Positions 1 to 11,166 of a stretch of 64,000 nucleotides of DNA are shown here, in pieces. Location: assembly GCA_020091685.1 (NCBI GenBank), contig CM034603.1:29807696-29871695 (forward strand). Direction: 5' to 3'. The DNA comes from Lutjanus erythropterus. Lineage: Eukaryota > Chordata > Actinopteri > Lutjaniformes > Lutjanidae. The position numbers and the translations under genes are program-made. The first letter of the stretch is position 1, and the number at the start of each line of letters is the position of its first letter. Under the pieces are notes generated by a model. That model saw only the letters and a list, made by a program, of their open reading frames with translations. It was not told the origin of the DNA and did no database searches.

Positions 1-348
1 CCAGACTGACCCTAAAACAAATAGAGGAGTATTCAGACAGTTCAAATATGTGTCCTGGGCACCAGAATATCTGGACTACAGTATAGATTCAATGCATGTT
101 GAACAGCTGAAATGGACGCCGTAGGTCGTCTAGTTTCATATGATACCAGTAGCTTCAGCTTTAAAACTAATGCCGCTAATAGAGCCTATGAAAGACAGAC
201 AGATGTAGCTGAGTCAGTCCCTTGATTTATGGAATTTGCACTTCAGGGGTGGATTTTGTCTCCACTCGTCACCACTGGGAGTCAGCGTTACCTTTTCTGA
301 TTGAGCTTGTGTGGTGGATGGCTACAGTTAGTTTGGATCACTTGGCTC

Positions 349-736
349 TATAAAACGCTGGGTTTTGGCATTGTTACTGTAAAGGCTAGCAGACATACAA
401 CTTAACAGAGACATATTATCATACAAAACTCACACACTCACACAGACACACACGCAGATTCTAAGAGTGATGGGAAGTCTGTCAAGTGATGATATGAAAT
501 CATTCACTGGTGCCATTTTCAGGTAAGTTTTTAGCTCATGATCTTGATCTCAAGCTTCAAAGCTCCTGCATCTATAAACAACAGGATGAGACCAGAACAC
601 ACTGATAATCAGAAATGCATTCAGGTTTTTATGAAGTTTAGATGTGGGTGCAGTTTGACTTCCAGTCCTGTCATACGCACACAGGAGAGCGCAGAAGCTG
701 TTCTGAGTCTGTGCCGTTGTGAAACAGCAGAAGAAG
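349..736 (+). other. candidate TATA promoter and short first exon(s), unproven
   Basis: A TATAAAA box lies at 349-355. About 115 bases downstream an ATG at 470 (G at -3 and +4, a good Kozak context) opens a frame of 17 codons plus 2 bases, beginning MGSLSSDDMKSF. It ends at 522 on a perfect donor, CAG|GTAAGT. A possible acceptor (CTTCCAG, ending at 665) and a second donor (GAAG|GTAAGC, after 736) would give a 71-base exon that continues the frame without a stop. I do not recognise the peptide. The arrangement of TATA box, short leader, ATG and perfect donor is suggestive, but each part can arise by chance in 19 kb of flank. It could be a small gene, a lncRNA or nothing. Confidence 0.22.
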
Positions 737-2136
737 GTAAGCGCTAAGTGTTAGACATTACTTTGCATAATCTCTGATGTATGATATTATATTGTCGAAT
801 TAGATCTGCAAATTGGAGACAAAAACACAACACAAAAATGAATATTATTTGTGTCAGGCAATGGGGGAAAATATAAACTCAGAAGATGTTGTTTTTGTAC
901 ATCAATTTTAATTACCAAAGAATATGATGTGGTTTACTGCTCTACTGAAATGCCTTTTGTCTAAATGAAATACTACTTTAATAAAGGATCATCATGTGGG
1001 ATTCAGTGGTAATTCAACAATAGGAAAATCCACAAACTGAGGGAAAAATATAAATCACTTCACAGGGGCAATACAATGGATGAAAATTTACTTTCTACAT
1101 TAAAAATGCATTAAAATTGATTTCTCAGCTTCCACATCATGTGGTTGCCCACATTAGCAAACTACATTAAGAATAACAAACCAAGTCCAACAAAGTCATA
1201 TCAAAAACTGTGGATATTAATAATAAATGTGAATTTTGTACAAATGAAAAAGAAACAACTAAACATATTTTTATGAACTTTATGGTTGTTGCAAAAATTG
1301 AGGATTACTTTAGTTTAAAAAAAAAACAATTTAATTGAGCTGGAGACCAAGGATGGACTATATTATGAAAACAGAAATAAGAAAGTTTAGCAAACTATCA
1401 GCCTTTTATTTCTTTGGGGGAAATTTCACATCCATAAAGCCACATTCTGCGAGGTCTCACCCATTATTTGAAACTGTCAGGCTGGAACTTAACAGTACTT
1501 AAAGTTTATTCAAATTATAAACAACAAGAAAAATGCACTCATATAGTGAAAATGATCTGAGAATTACCTACCTGGTCTTTTATATGTTATATGTGCTTAT
1601 TTGTTAGTTATTTATTCAGTATCACTACTAGTACTTACAGAGTTCCAGTACGAGTACTTAATAATGCCATTAAAATTCTTACAATAACTTTTAAAACATA
1701 TTTTATTTTAATTACATGGTCACATTTTAAATGTAACAAATCATTGTTGCTGTTTCCTGCTACAAGTGTAACCATAGTTAACTATACATATTACATTTTT
1801 AGTTTGTAGTAAGTTACTTTACTGATTTTGTGTTCCTTATTGTGTGTATATTTCAGTATAATCATTTCCTAATATTATTATGGACTTGGAGAATTAAGTT
1901 TACTATTAGAAATTGTGTTATATATGATAATTATTTCATTATCATTTACAGCATTTTAACTAGTATTTTAATCACATTTACGTGTGTAGTATTTAAGTTT
2001 CTTCTTCATGTCCCTCTTGTCTAAGAGCTAATTAGTTCCTACCTGTCATTGTTTACGGGGGACAGGTATGAGTGTGGTGCCATGTGTGCAACAGTTTTGT
2101 TTACCCTGCTGTGAAAGTTGCGTGTCCTGTGCTGTC
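737..2136. other. AT-rich intergenic stretch, nothing recognised
   Basis: This is a strongly A/T-rich stretch with many runs of A or T. Open frames at 1591-1809 and 1830-2024 have the phenylalanine/isoleucine/tyrosine bias of translated AT-rich DNA and are not supported as coding. A GTACTTACAG / AGTACGAGTACT segment near 1630-1660 resembles sequence inside the hAT-type element just downstream, so part of this stretch may be decayed transposon. Confidence 0.5.
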
Positions 2137-2616
2137 AGGCCGTTTTGGTGAAGAATAAGTTCACAAAGAGAAGTTGTAGCAACTTATTACGAAGAAAAGG
2201 GTCGGCGGTGTTTTTTTTTTATTCGTCTTCGGATTAATTTGCAGAGACATTCAACTAGTTTACACCCGCCGGGATTTACTGAACAGCGGCTGGCTGCGGT
2301 CTGCAGCTGCTCTCTGTGCATTTATTTCAGTTTTACATGGACCTACATGGAGTTTTATGGACAGTTTCCAAAGTCTCTGCGGTCATTAATGGATGACAGC
2401 GAGGACAGCGAGTCTCTGGCTGATGATGACGACGCGACCAAAAAAGGGTAAGTATCAGCAAACACCTTGAACTCTGCATCATGGCGGTTCCATGTTTACT
2501 TGTATCAAGCGTCTGCTTTGCGTCACGTGGTATCGGCTGTTGGGTATCGAAGTAGTTTTATGAGTACGAGTACGTGAGGACAGTATCGGACCGATATCGG
2601 TATCGGTGCATCCCTA
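2137..2616 (+). mobile_element. hAT-type DNA transposon remnant, right end
   Basis: The right boundary ends GGTATCGGTGCATCCCTA at 2616. Reversed, this reads TAGGGATGCACCGATACC, a terminus style typical of vertebrate hAT elements, with the usual subterminal repeats of the CCGATATCGG type (2590-2606). No matching left terminus was found upstream, so the left end is undefined and the start given is approximate. The GC-richer segment at 2137-2450 differs in composition from the AT-rich DNA before it, consistent with an inserted element. Family assignment rests on the terminus alone. Confidence 0.5.
2347..2447 (+). pseudogene. acidic N-terminal exon fragment beside the hAT end
   Basis: An ATG at 2347 (with another at 2389) opens a short acidic reading frame. 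It has a serine/aspartate cluster (DDSEDSES) and a run of four aspartates, and ends at 2447 on a strong donor, AAAGG|GTAAGT. An acceptor-like TTTATTTCAG lies just upstream, ending at 2330. No downstream exon can exist inside the element, because its right terminus is only about 170 bases away. The likeliest reading is the first coding exon of a transposase gene left by internal deletion. I do not recognise the protein. A host-gene exon is the alternative. Confidence 0.3.
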
Positions 2617-2812
2617 TCATACACTATTATTACCTATTGAGAGGGAGGTCATGCCTGTATTATTTTTTTATGATGCCAGAAGGTTTCCTTTATTTTTACC
2701 GTATCATATGCTGTACTTGACAGTTCAGTAAAGATATTATATATTTAAAATACATGAACAAACCAAGTTTGAACAAAGTCAAAACTTACTTTGCATGACA
2801 CATGTTGTCAAG

Positions 2813-3101
2813 TAGGGGTGGGGGAAATTTCCGATTCTTAGATGCTTCGCGATTCGGACGTGGACAAATCTGAATGGATTCACAAACGTCCAAATTTCGA
2901 TTATTTAAATCTGTTAATTAAAGTAATACAGAAGGTTCTAAATAATGCGGAACTAAGAGTGAGACAAAAAGAAATGTGTGTTGTGAAAAAGTGCATCAAT
3001 ATACATAAATTAAAAATGCATCAATTGTTTTATAATCGAATCGTAGCCCCTGAATTGTAATTGTAATCGAATCGGCAGGTGCCCAAAGATTCCCACCCCT
3101 A
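2813..3101. mobile_element. short non-autonomous hAT element with 8-bp target duplication
   Basis: This is a 289-bp element with inverted termini TAGGGGTGGG (left) and CCCACCCCTA (right). It is flanked by a perfect 8-bp duplication, TTGTCAAG, at 2805-2812 and 3102-3109. The 8-bp target site and TAGGG termini are diagnostic of hAT transposons. Subterminal CGATTC/GAATCG motifs occur at both ends. The 72-codon open frame inside (2842-3060) has no transposase features. Because the duplication is perfect, the insertion is probably fairly recent. A longer related copy lies at 44189-45073. Confidence 0.88.
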
Positions 3102-3109
3102 TTGTCAAG

Positions 3110-4188
3110 ACATCTTGTTTGAAATAAACTTTTACATAACTTCCATTACTTCCAGATATGACTCATGTATCCAAATGAGGAGTTCTGTTCGTGCTCTTTG
3201 AGCATCAGCCTCTTGAATTCCTCCATCTCTCTATTACAGGGTAAACTTCAGTGTAGCTGTGTCTAATTGCAGTGACATATTTTAATCACCAGGTGGCGCT
3301 GTGGCATCACCACATGGCTGAACGCAGCAGTAAATCAAGTGTTGTTTGGCACCACAGGATGTGTTTTCACTCAGTGCTGGGAAGCGGCAGTGCTCTACCA
3401 ACAGCAACAGCAACATGCTGCACACACAAGGAGAAAAACACCACAAAGATATAATTAACACAAAGGCTACAGTGTCAACACACTTTTCCAGCAGCTTGGA
3501 AAGATTTCCGATGACACTTCATGAATCCAGCTGACATTTGAGCAACCCATGGGACTTAAGTCATCTTCTGTGACCTGGAACAATCCATAATAACCTCTGA
3601 CCCTCGACCTTCTCAGTTGTCATGTTGCTCCTGTCCAGAGTTCAGCTGGGAGTTGTGGGAGATCTGGAGGGAGGCCAGTCTGCTGAACTTGTCAGTCTGT
3701 CTGTCTGAGAGGAAAAAGGAAGAAGATAATCCACTGTGTTAAAGGTGTAATATGTGGCATTTCCGCTTTAAATGTCTAAATATGACTAGACTTATGAGCC
3801 ATATGCATACATTATCGTTGCGTTTAAGCTCTTGAGCTGAACTGCTACATTAAAATGAGACACCACATGTCTCTCACATTAGCTATGCTTCATTTTCAGA
3901 TACTTGCACAAAGCAATGAAGCAAACAAACAGTGACATTTCTTAAAGTAAAACTTTCTGTAATTAAAGGACCTGGTAAATTAACAGACACAAGTAAAGGC
4001 TTCTTGTGGTCTCTGTGGCATACAGGCATTTCGGGTGAATTTCAGATCAGTTTCAGAGTATTTGACACCGAGTTACAGTGACTTTAGAGTTTGATATCCG
4101 TCCTGCTCTCTTTATGCCAACCAGCACCAGTTATGTTACAGTTGGCCTGAGTTTGAGTCTCTAATTGTGTCACATTTTTATACCACAA
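3110..4188. other. intergenic, no gene seen
   Basis: No gene is recognised. Around 3743-3810 the sequence (AAAGGTGTAATATGTGGC onward) resembles the start of a repeat I associate with teleost genomes, related to the one at 8146-8520. The match is short and from memory. The rest shows no repeat or splice structure that I can support. Confidence 0.4.
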
Positions 4189-4327
4189 ACCTTTTTCACA
4201 GAAACAGTGGGGTAAACACAGGTGTTACCAATGATAGATGAATGAGAGCGAACCTTAACTAGTATCATTGGTAACACCTGTGTATACTTTATCATATCAT
4301 GTCAAAATAGCTGCTGTGAAAAAAGGT
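4189..4327. mobile_element. small palindromic MITE
   Basis: The ends are inverted copies: ACCTTTTTCACAG at 4189-4201 and CTGTGAAAAAAGGT at 4314-4327. Inside, a long hairpin pairs 4213-4236 (TAAACACAGGTGTTACC...) with 4263-4286 around a loop of about 26 bases. A second, more diverged copy at 34842-35049 shares the GGGTAAAC...GTTTACCC core and the CAGCCAT...GACAT subterminal blocks. This is a non-coding foldback element. The superfamily is not assigned because no clear target duplication is visible. Confidence 0.65.
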
Positions 4328-5315
4328 CTGTTATATTTAGTATGTAATATATATGTGTCATATTACTGTTAGTAAACAAGTTTTGTATGAACAGGAACAT
4401 GTTTGCGAACAGGCGTCAATCAACCTGGGACTTCACTGACAATTAAACCTCACGAAAGCAAAAGATTTAATACTTCTTTGTTATCCATACTCTTTTACAT
4501 CCTCGAGTTGTCTCACCACGATCCGTCTGATTTAATTACATTTTCTCAGCATTCAGCCGCTCTTCCATTTCCTCTATGAAATGCACTGTGGTAGATCTGT
4601 ACCTCAACAGCAAGCTCAAAAATCTAGCTTTTTTCTGTATAAGTACTGGCAACTTTGAACATGTTGTTCATTTGCACACACACACAGACAGACATAAAGA
4701 TGCCAATGAGAAGAAGTGTCATAAACCTTTGATAATTTTTGCTAATTAGAGGCCCTTTTTCGAGTTATATGATCACAGTCAACTGGAGGATTTTGTTATT
4801 TTTCTCTTTCTGTCTGAAATAAACAGAGATCACGTCCAAAGACATCAAAACACAATGCAGACAATGCCAGACACCCCTGGTTACGTAATGATAATTTAGA
4901 TGTTTACTGTAGTCATAGAAGTATTTCAATATATATTGATTAAGGGAAATCTACATTATGGAGAATGAAAGTTCTTAGTGTCTTGTAGAATATGTCTGAG
5001 GAAAAAACTGTGGAAAGGTTATTGAACTTGGTTATACATAAACACACAAGTCTCGAATATGTTCACATTAAAATCTGAAGAAGTTTGCGTATCTGAAAAA
5101 AGGAGCGACTTATCTGTAAACTACAGACTTAAAATCTGCTTTGTATTTGTATGAAGTATGGAACTGGGACAGAACTCAATTCTCAATTCTTGATAAGATT
5201 TGAACAGCTGCATTTCCCAGCAGAACTGTGAGACAGTGGGAAAAGTGGAGAAAGTTTTGGGGTAATGCTTTGACTGTCCCATGCCGCTGCAAGCCCAGAG
5301 TTGGAACAGAACAAA
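4328..5315. other. intergenic, nothing recognised
   Basis: I see no gene, splice structure or defined repeat. Short CA tracts and A/T-rich sequence only. Confidence 0.5.
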
Positions 5316-6050
5316 ATAAAGAGATGGTTCGGATGATTTGATGTGGGGTTGTATGAGGTTCTTAGTAGATGGTGGTTGGCACCCCTTCCAGTTTGGAGAA
5401 GCAGATGGACTAAGCAATGAACTGCTGTTGACAGGGTCGGAAACAAAATGGATTTTAGCCAGTAAAAAAAAAAAAAAGGACCACCTAAAAAAGCCATTAT
5501 CAGTTCAAGTGCGTGATATTTAGGATATTTTCACCACTCAACCTTTTCCGGAGAAAAACCCAGAATTATATAAGACAAAAATCGTTCTCTCCAAACCAGC
5601 CAGACTCAATGGATAATTTTATCATGCAGAACGAGTGAGTTTCTGATCTGCCTCTGCCTCGACGTGTTACTTTGTTTGTATTATTGTGTTTGTGTCTTCA
5701 GTGAATCCAGTGAGGCAGTGGTAGACCAGTAACTCCTGTGTTCTGTGTTTTGCCCACAGAGTTCAGGTCATTCATTTTATAACTTTGGTTTCCTGTTGGA
5801 AAAGGCTGTCTAATGGCAAAATAAAAGTGGTGAAAATATTCTATATTTGCGTACACTTAAACTGACTTTGTTTTTTTAAGGTGGACCTTATTTAAGAGGC
5901 TAAGATACCTTTAGTTGCTGACCTTTACTTCCACGCTGGTGCATCTCCAAACTGGGCGCGTGTCGGCCAGCATCTACTGTAGTTAATACACTGGCTATCG
6001 GTGATTACCTCATACAACCCCACATCAAATAATCTGAACTATCCCTTTAA
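5316..6050. mobile_element. TTAA foldback element, copy 1
   Basis: The left terminus reads AGAGATGGTTCGGATGATTT and the right terminus AATCTGAACTATCCCT followed by TTAA (6047-6050). The left TTAA has decayed to ATAA (5316-5319). The two ends are long inverted repeats: the block TTGATGTGGGGTTGTATGAG on the left returns as CTCATACAACCCCACATCAA on the right, and pairing continues inward through the CAGTTTGGAGAAGCAGA / TCTCCAAACTGG region. The TTAA target suggests the piggyBac/Kolobok class of cut-and-paste elements. There is no coding capacity. Open frames on both strands (5121-5523) are shadows of the arms. Confidence 0.8.
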
Positions 6051-8145
6051 CATATGGATGGGCGAGACGGCAGGTGATGCTTTGCAGAAATCTGAAAGCA
6101 TGATTTCTTCATAAGGAGAGATCTGTATAAGATCATTATTTTTATGTGGATTGAAAAATATATCATAAGGTAGATTTATTGTAGATTTGTTGCCACCACT
6201 TATTATACTTTGTGGATTATTTATACACTGTCTTGCAACAAATGAGCACTTGAAGTTGCTGTCACTGTGAAAAATTTCAACTTTTTCGGGAGTGCTGGGG
6301 GACTGTGACCCAACGGTCCTTAAATCTGGTTCCTCATTCCGCCTGTTTTGTGTCCTCACATGGGGCAGGCAAACCCTATCTGCGCACACACATACACACA
6401 CACCTTCACGCACACACACTCACACACACATATGCATATTCGACAGGCCATCCATCAAGCCCTCAATGAGCTGAGGATCTGGGGAGTGTGGTCTAAATGA
6501 GAAATCATTGACTAGGAAACTGTGTGGTAATGGGGTCCGCTTCTGATTGGATAAGGAGATTGAACCAAGAACGGGGAGATTTGGCTGAGCCACCTGCATT
6601 TATGTGGCGGGGGTGCAGACTATAAGGAGAGGCAAAATGAGAGGAAAAAAAAGAGTCAGACGTGGAAAAATGTAGAGGAGTAAAACAGTGAGGGAGATGA
6701 GATCGGAACCGTTAATTGCTTTTCTCACTTGTGCTCATTGCTTCTAACCACATAACACAAAACGCTGATTAACAATTAGTAATGGTCAACAAGTCAGTGC
6801 TGACTGATAGTGTTTTGAGACTGTGTATTACAGTGGTAATTACTGATATAACACATATTCTGTGTGCAGCACAAGGTTTTGACATTTAGGATTTGACATG
6901 GGCTTTGTTGCGTATGCGTGTGCGTGTATGGATGCGCGTGTGTGTGTGTGTGTGTGAGCCTGCAACAGGCCGATAATGCTGCGTGCATCACCTGGCAGCA
7001 ATGTTTATTGATCTGATGATGCATGCTGGGAGGAAAGATTGCTTTCAAAGGTCAATGTTAATATCAGAAGGTCGTCGTGTTAACTCGGCGCTATTGTTTG
7101 TTTGCATGTGTGCGTGACTGGATAACTGTTGTGCAGAGGTGTGTGTGTGTGTGAAATGAGGTCATTATCTAAATAATAAATGTCCAAGTGCATTGTTGTC
7201 CCATGGCCAAGTATCATTTTACACTTTCAATCCACCGAGCAAAAAGCTTTGAGCGCCGCTGTTATGACATTTATTGATGGCTTGTGCATCATTTTATGAA
7301 TCCTTTTGTTTTTCTGCCGTCACAGTCACCATCACACAAGTATTTGCGTGTGACTACACGTATCAGACTGGTGTTGTATGATAGAAACTCAGGTGCATAT
7401 TTTTAATTGGAAATTAGTGACCTCGTGGTGCAGCATAAAATCACAAATTGGAAAACTGAATATGAAATATAAAATTACGTCGCTGAATTGAAAAACTAAA
7501 ATGCAATCACAAACTATAACACTTAGCTGGCAGAGCAAGTAATAAGAAAAGACCATCCAAAATCGCAAAGCAAAACAAACACAACTTTAATTACATTGAA
7601 TCAGTCTCAGATAATGAAATTAATTAGACTTAAAGAGATAGGCACACTGAGGCTTTGAGTAATGGGGCTCCAACTTCCAACTGAACGACTTCTACTGTTA
7701 CTAATCTGTGTCCCAGTGATGTTGATGAAATTCTATTTGCATTCATAATAATCAAGCACAAACCTGGTCAAATAAAACTAAAATTATATACACCAAGAGA
7801 GGAAAGTGAGTGAGAATATGATTTTTTTTTTTCCTTTTATCTAGACTAGACAAGATCACCCCTTTAGGCAAAGTTTGACCTCGGTTTGCACTGTAAACCA
7901 TTTGCAATAACAACAACAGACAAGTTCCATTCATGTTGTTCCAGTAATAGTCACTAAGTTGTATATTTAAATGTATGTCAGTTATATTGAATTTACAGTC
8001 AGGTAAGTAGTAGAGGAAATAGTAAGATACATGTGCTTACTTCATTAACAGAAGATAAAATACATATGAGAAGATAATTGTTTTCAAAGGAAAATTACAC
8101 CATTAGCTGGAAAGTTCCACTTCATTTTTAAAAACACTCATACTT
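6051..8145. other. intergenic with CA/GT microsatellites
   Basis: No gene is recognised. Interrupted (CA)n lies at 6383-6430, (TG)n at about 6938-6956 and a short (GT)n near 7139-7153. Open frames across these tracts translate as histidine/threonine or valine/cysteine runs and are artefacts. Confidence 0.6.
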
Positions 8146-8520
8146 AAAGCTATAACATGTAACAATTCTGCACTAAAATGTTGAAAAATGTGAGACATAT
8201 GTTGTATATTTCATTGAGTCGTATACTTACATTGTGCCAAATGTTTTCACAATGTTCAAACAGAGAAATATGTAATTCATTCAAGGTAACAGTCCATTTC
8301 CTGTTAGCCAGAAAACACAGGATATGTCAGAGAGTGAGGACGAAGTCGGCCACCATGACTAAACCTAACATGAATAAAACTTTAATATCGCCTCATCTGT
8401 GGACATGTCATGTCAACACATTTTCATCAGCTGGTGTGGTTGTTTAAAAGTGAAAATAACAACTCCCATGATCCCACGCTACCTCATGACATCATCAAAC
8501 TACGTCTTTTGTTATTCTTT
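8146..8520. repeat. probable teleost interspersed repeat
   Basis: From about TAAAGCTATAACATGTAAC to the CATGACATCATCAAACTACG segment, the sequence agrees with an interspersed repeat I recall as widespread in teleost genomes. No terminal inverted repeats or target duplication could be fixed, so boundaries are approximate and the class is open. The 89-codon frame at 8178-8447 lies entirely inside it and is not taken as coding. Confidence 0.45.
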
Positions 8521-10476
8521 TAATATGAGAGATGTCAAGTTGCAGACTTGACTTATTGTGTGTTCAACCTACAAGGACTCGAATAAACGATTGTGACAAA
8601 CAACCATTATAGCAAAATGTTAACCTATTTCTTTCTTACAGTGTTATTAGTTATGCATCTAACGTCATCGGAAGAGGAGAAAAAAAAGAGATTACTGTTA
8701 TTTCAGGAAAGTTACAGTTCATTTGCATATTGTGTGAAACAAAAATAGAGCACAAGAGGAAATCTGCGTCTGCTGCATCTGTGTCTGTCTCCATCAAAAT
8801 GACTGACAGAATGCCCCTACCCTGCCTGACAGTGTGTGATTAAATTAGGGCCCCTGGCAAACACGAGCTCAATCAATAAATAGTTCCGTCTATTAAAACT
8901 GCATCGGCGTAACTGAGTGCTTTTGACTGAGGTGCCTAATACATTTGTATTTTGCAAAAAGCACTAATTAAAACAGGAACGCAGGACAATGATATGAAGG
9001 CATGAGGAACACACAGATTGTCAGTCATAAAAAAAAGATAGAATAAAGCACCTGTGAGACATGAAGTATACCTCTGAGGTATGTGGGTGCTCCAGTCATA
9101 GGATTAATGGTAGCTATTATAATAATGATTTTCCTCATTGTCACACTCATTCCAGCATCCTTTAAGTTAAAATAATGATCTGAACAAACACGTCAGTCCA
9201 CCACTGACTTCATCTCGTCCACTGTTCCAGCCCGACTGAGGAGTTACGCTCTTTGTATTCAAATGCAGCACTGGAGTTTCATTTGCTGGGTTCTGCAGGG
9301 GTCATCCTATGACAGGGGATCAGTGTACGGCAGACAGAGGGCAGATTGATTTGACCTCCGTTTTTCTCCCCCTCTCCGCTGCCAGATGTTTATCCCATTT
9401 AGCGTGACGGACTCGGGGATGCGGGCCGTTGTGTGTGCGCGCGTCCTGTCCATACGTGGCTGTACAAAGCACTGGCCCTGACTGAGGCAGGCAGACTGAG
9501 GTTGATAGATTGTACCGAACTATCTGTCACAGGCCAGGGAGGGGAGAAAAAGACAGGGCGGAGGAGACGGAGGGATGCATTTTGATGGTGTCCCTGTGAA
9601 ACAAACAAGTCGACGGGGAACGAGTGGGATAGGCTGTCACTGGGAGCTGACATAAAGTGATGAGCTGTCAGGCTAGTTTTGTTTTTCCTCATTAACAAGT
9701 CCACCTCCTGAATGTTGCTTTTTGTGGCCAGAAAACTACTTTATGAGCCTCCCCAGTCGACTAGCCCATGATAACATGTTCGGGGATACAAAAAAAGAAA
9801 AAAAACAATTTACCATGTGTCAAATGTTGTTGTTGTCAAGGCACCTCTTGTGAAAGAAGTGGGAAAGGTTGTTGCATAAATTGAAAGGTGTATTACACCA
9901 GAGGGAGCGAGGCCACGTCGTTAATAGGAAACTTTCTTAAATGCTGCAAGTGAATAGGATGAGAACCCCATTAACCTCATCTATGATTAGAGCTCCCTAA
10001 TCACAAGAAAATGAATGCGTCCTAATCACCACGGCCATCGAGAAAACAATTAATCAGTGAATTGTTATAGGTGAGGTAACTTTATAAATGTATTTCGATG
10101 CAATTACTAATTATCTGTTAAAAAAAAAAAAGTCAGTAACCTCATCCAAGTATTACAATATTAAAGTAATGTAATCTCATTAATTTCCCTTACTTCTGGA
10201 TTACCTCATTACCAAATATGGTGAAACTGTTTAGCCTAATATAATGTTGTTCCTTCCTTCGGTGTGTGTGAATGCACGTTAAATATGCTCTTCACACACT
10301 TAACACTCAAAGTTCAACTAAACTGACAGAGATTTATTCTGGTCAGCGGCTTCTGTTTTTTCCCCCCACGCCATCTTGGTCACCAGCATCACCACCGGCA
10401 GTTTCCAAATATTTCTTGGTTGTAGTAGTAGTTGGGGTGGTAGTAAAGGTTAGCTAGCTAACTGTATCTCTTTGTA
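8521..10476. other. intergenic, mostly single-copy in appearance
   Basis: No gene is recognised. Two segments (about 8830-8990 and 9885-10060) are rich in TAATTA/ATTAAT homeodomain-type cores and lack low-complexity sequence, the style of conserved non-coding elements. This cannot be tested without alignment. A GC-richer stretch at 9360-9700 has no exon structure. Confidence 0.4.
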
Positions 10477-11166
10477 GCTAACATTAGCAGTTGTGCGGTG
10501 TAGCTAACATTAGCTATTGTTCTGTGTACTGTAACAGTTGAAATAGTAGAATCTTCCATTAAAACATACTATGCTGCCAAGATACAGAAGCAGCGTCATC
10601 TGATGGTGCCATGTTTTCATGAGTTAGGTTGTTTGGCACTCATGCTATGGACAGACATGTTTCTACTTACTTTGGCCTCTCAACTCATGCATGGCATTTA
10701 GGGTATGTGTGGCCTGTGTTTTGTTCATGCATGATAAAGTAGTAGCTGCACAACCATGCTTGATAAGATTGACGTATATTTCATGTTATTAAACGGCAAA
10801 CATTGTGGAAACCTTGGTACCAGTGTGGTTGTGAGTGTTCTGTTATTGGCGTCTGCTAAGCTAGCTCAACCCAGAGTTGAAACAGTTTCAGTATCGAACG
10901 TTAGCAGTTTATCTATGTAGCTAACATTAGTGGCTGTTCTGTTTTGCTAACATTAGCCTTTGCTCTGTGTCACTCATGTTAGTGGTTGTTCTGTGTAAAG
11001 TTAGCACTTGGCCTGTGTAACTAATAGTGGAAGTTGTTCTGTGTTGCTAATGTTAGCAATTGGTTTGTGTTGCTAACATTAGAGATTATTTTGTGTAATG
11101 TTAGCGTTTGGTCTGTCTGGCTAACATTAGCAGTTGGTCTGAGTAGCTAACATTAGTGGTTAATCT
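10477..11166. repeat. GCTAACATTAG minisatellite, 26-bp unit, two blocks
   Basis: The unit is about 26 bases, consensus GCTAACATTAGC followed by a TTGTTCTGTGTA-like tail. Two units start at 10477 and 10503 (spacing exactly 26). The main block starts at 10920 and runs 26, 26, 26, 22 bases twice over (10920-11019 and 11020-11119), then two more units from 11120 to about 11166. The 22-base units (10998 and 11098) both lack the first GCTA, so there is a higher-order period of 100 bp. The core GCTAAYRTTAGC is itself palindromic. The interval 10530-10890 between the blocks shows only scattered traces of the motif. Confidence 0.85.
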
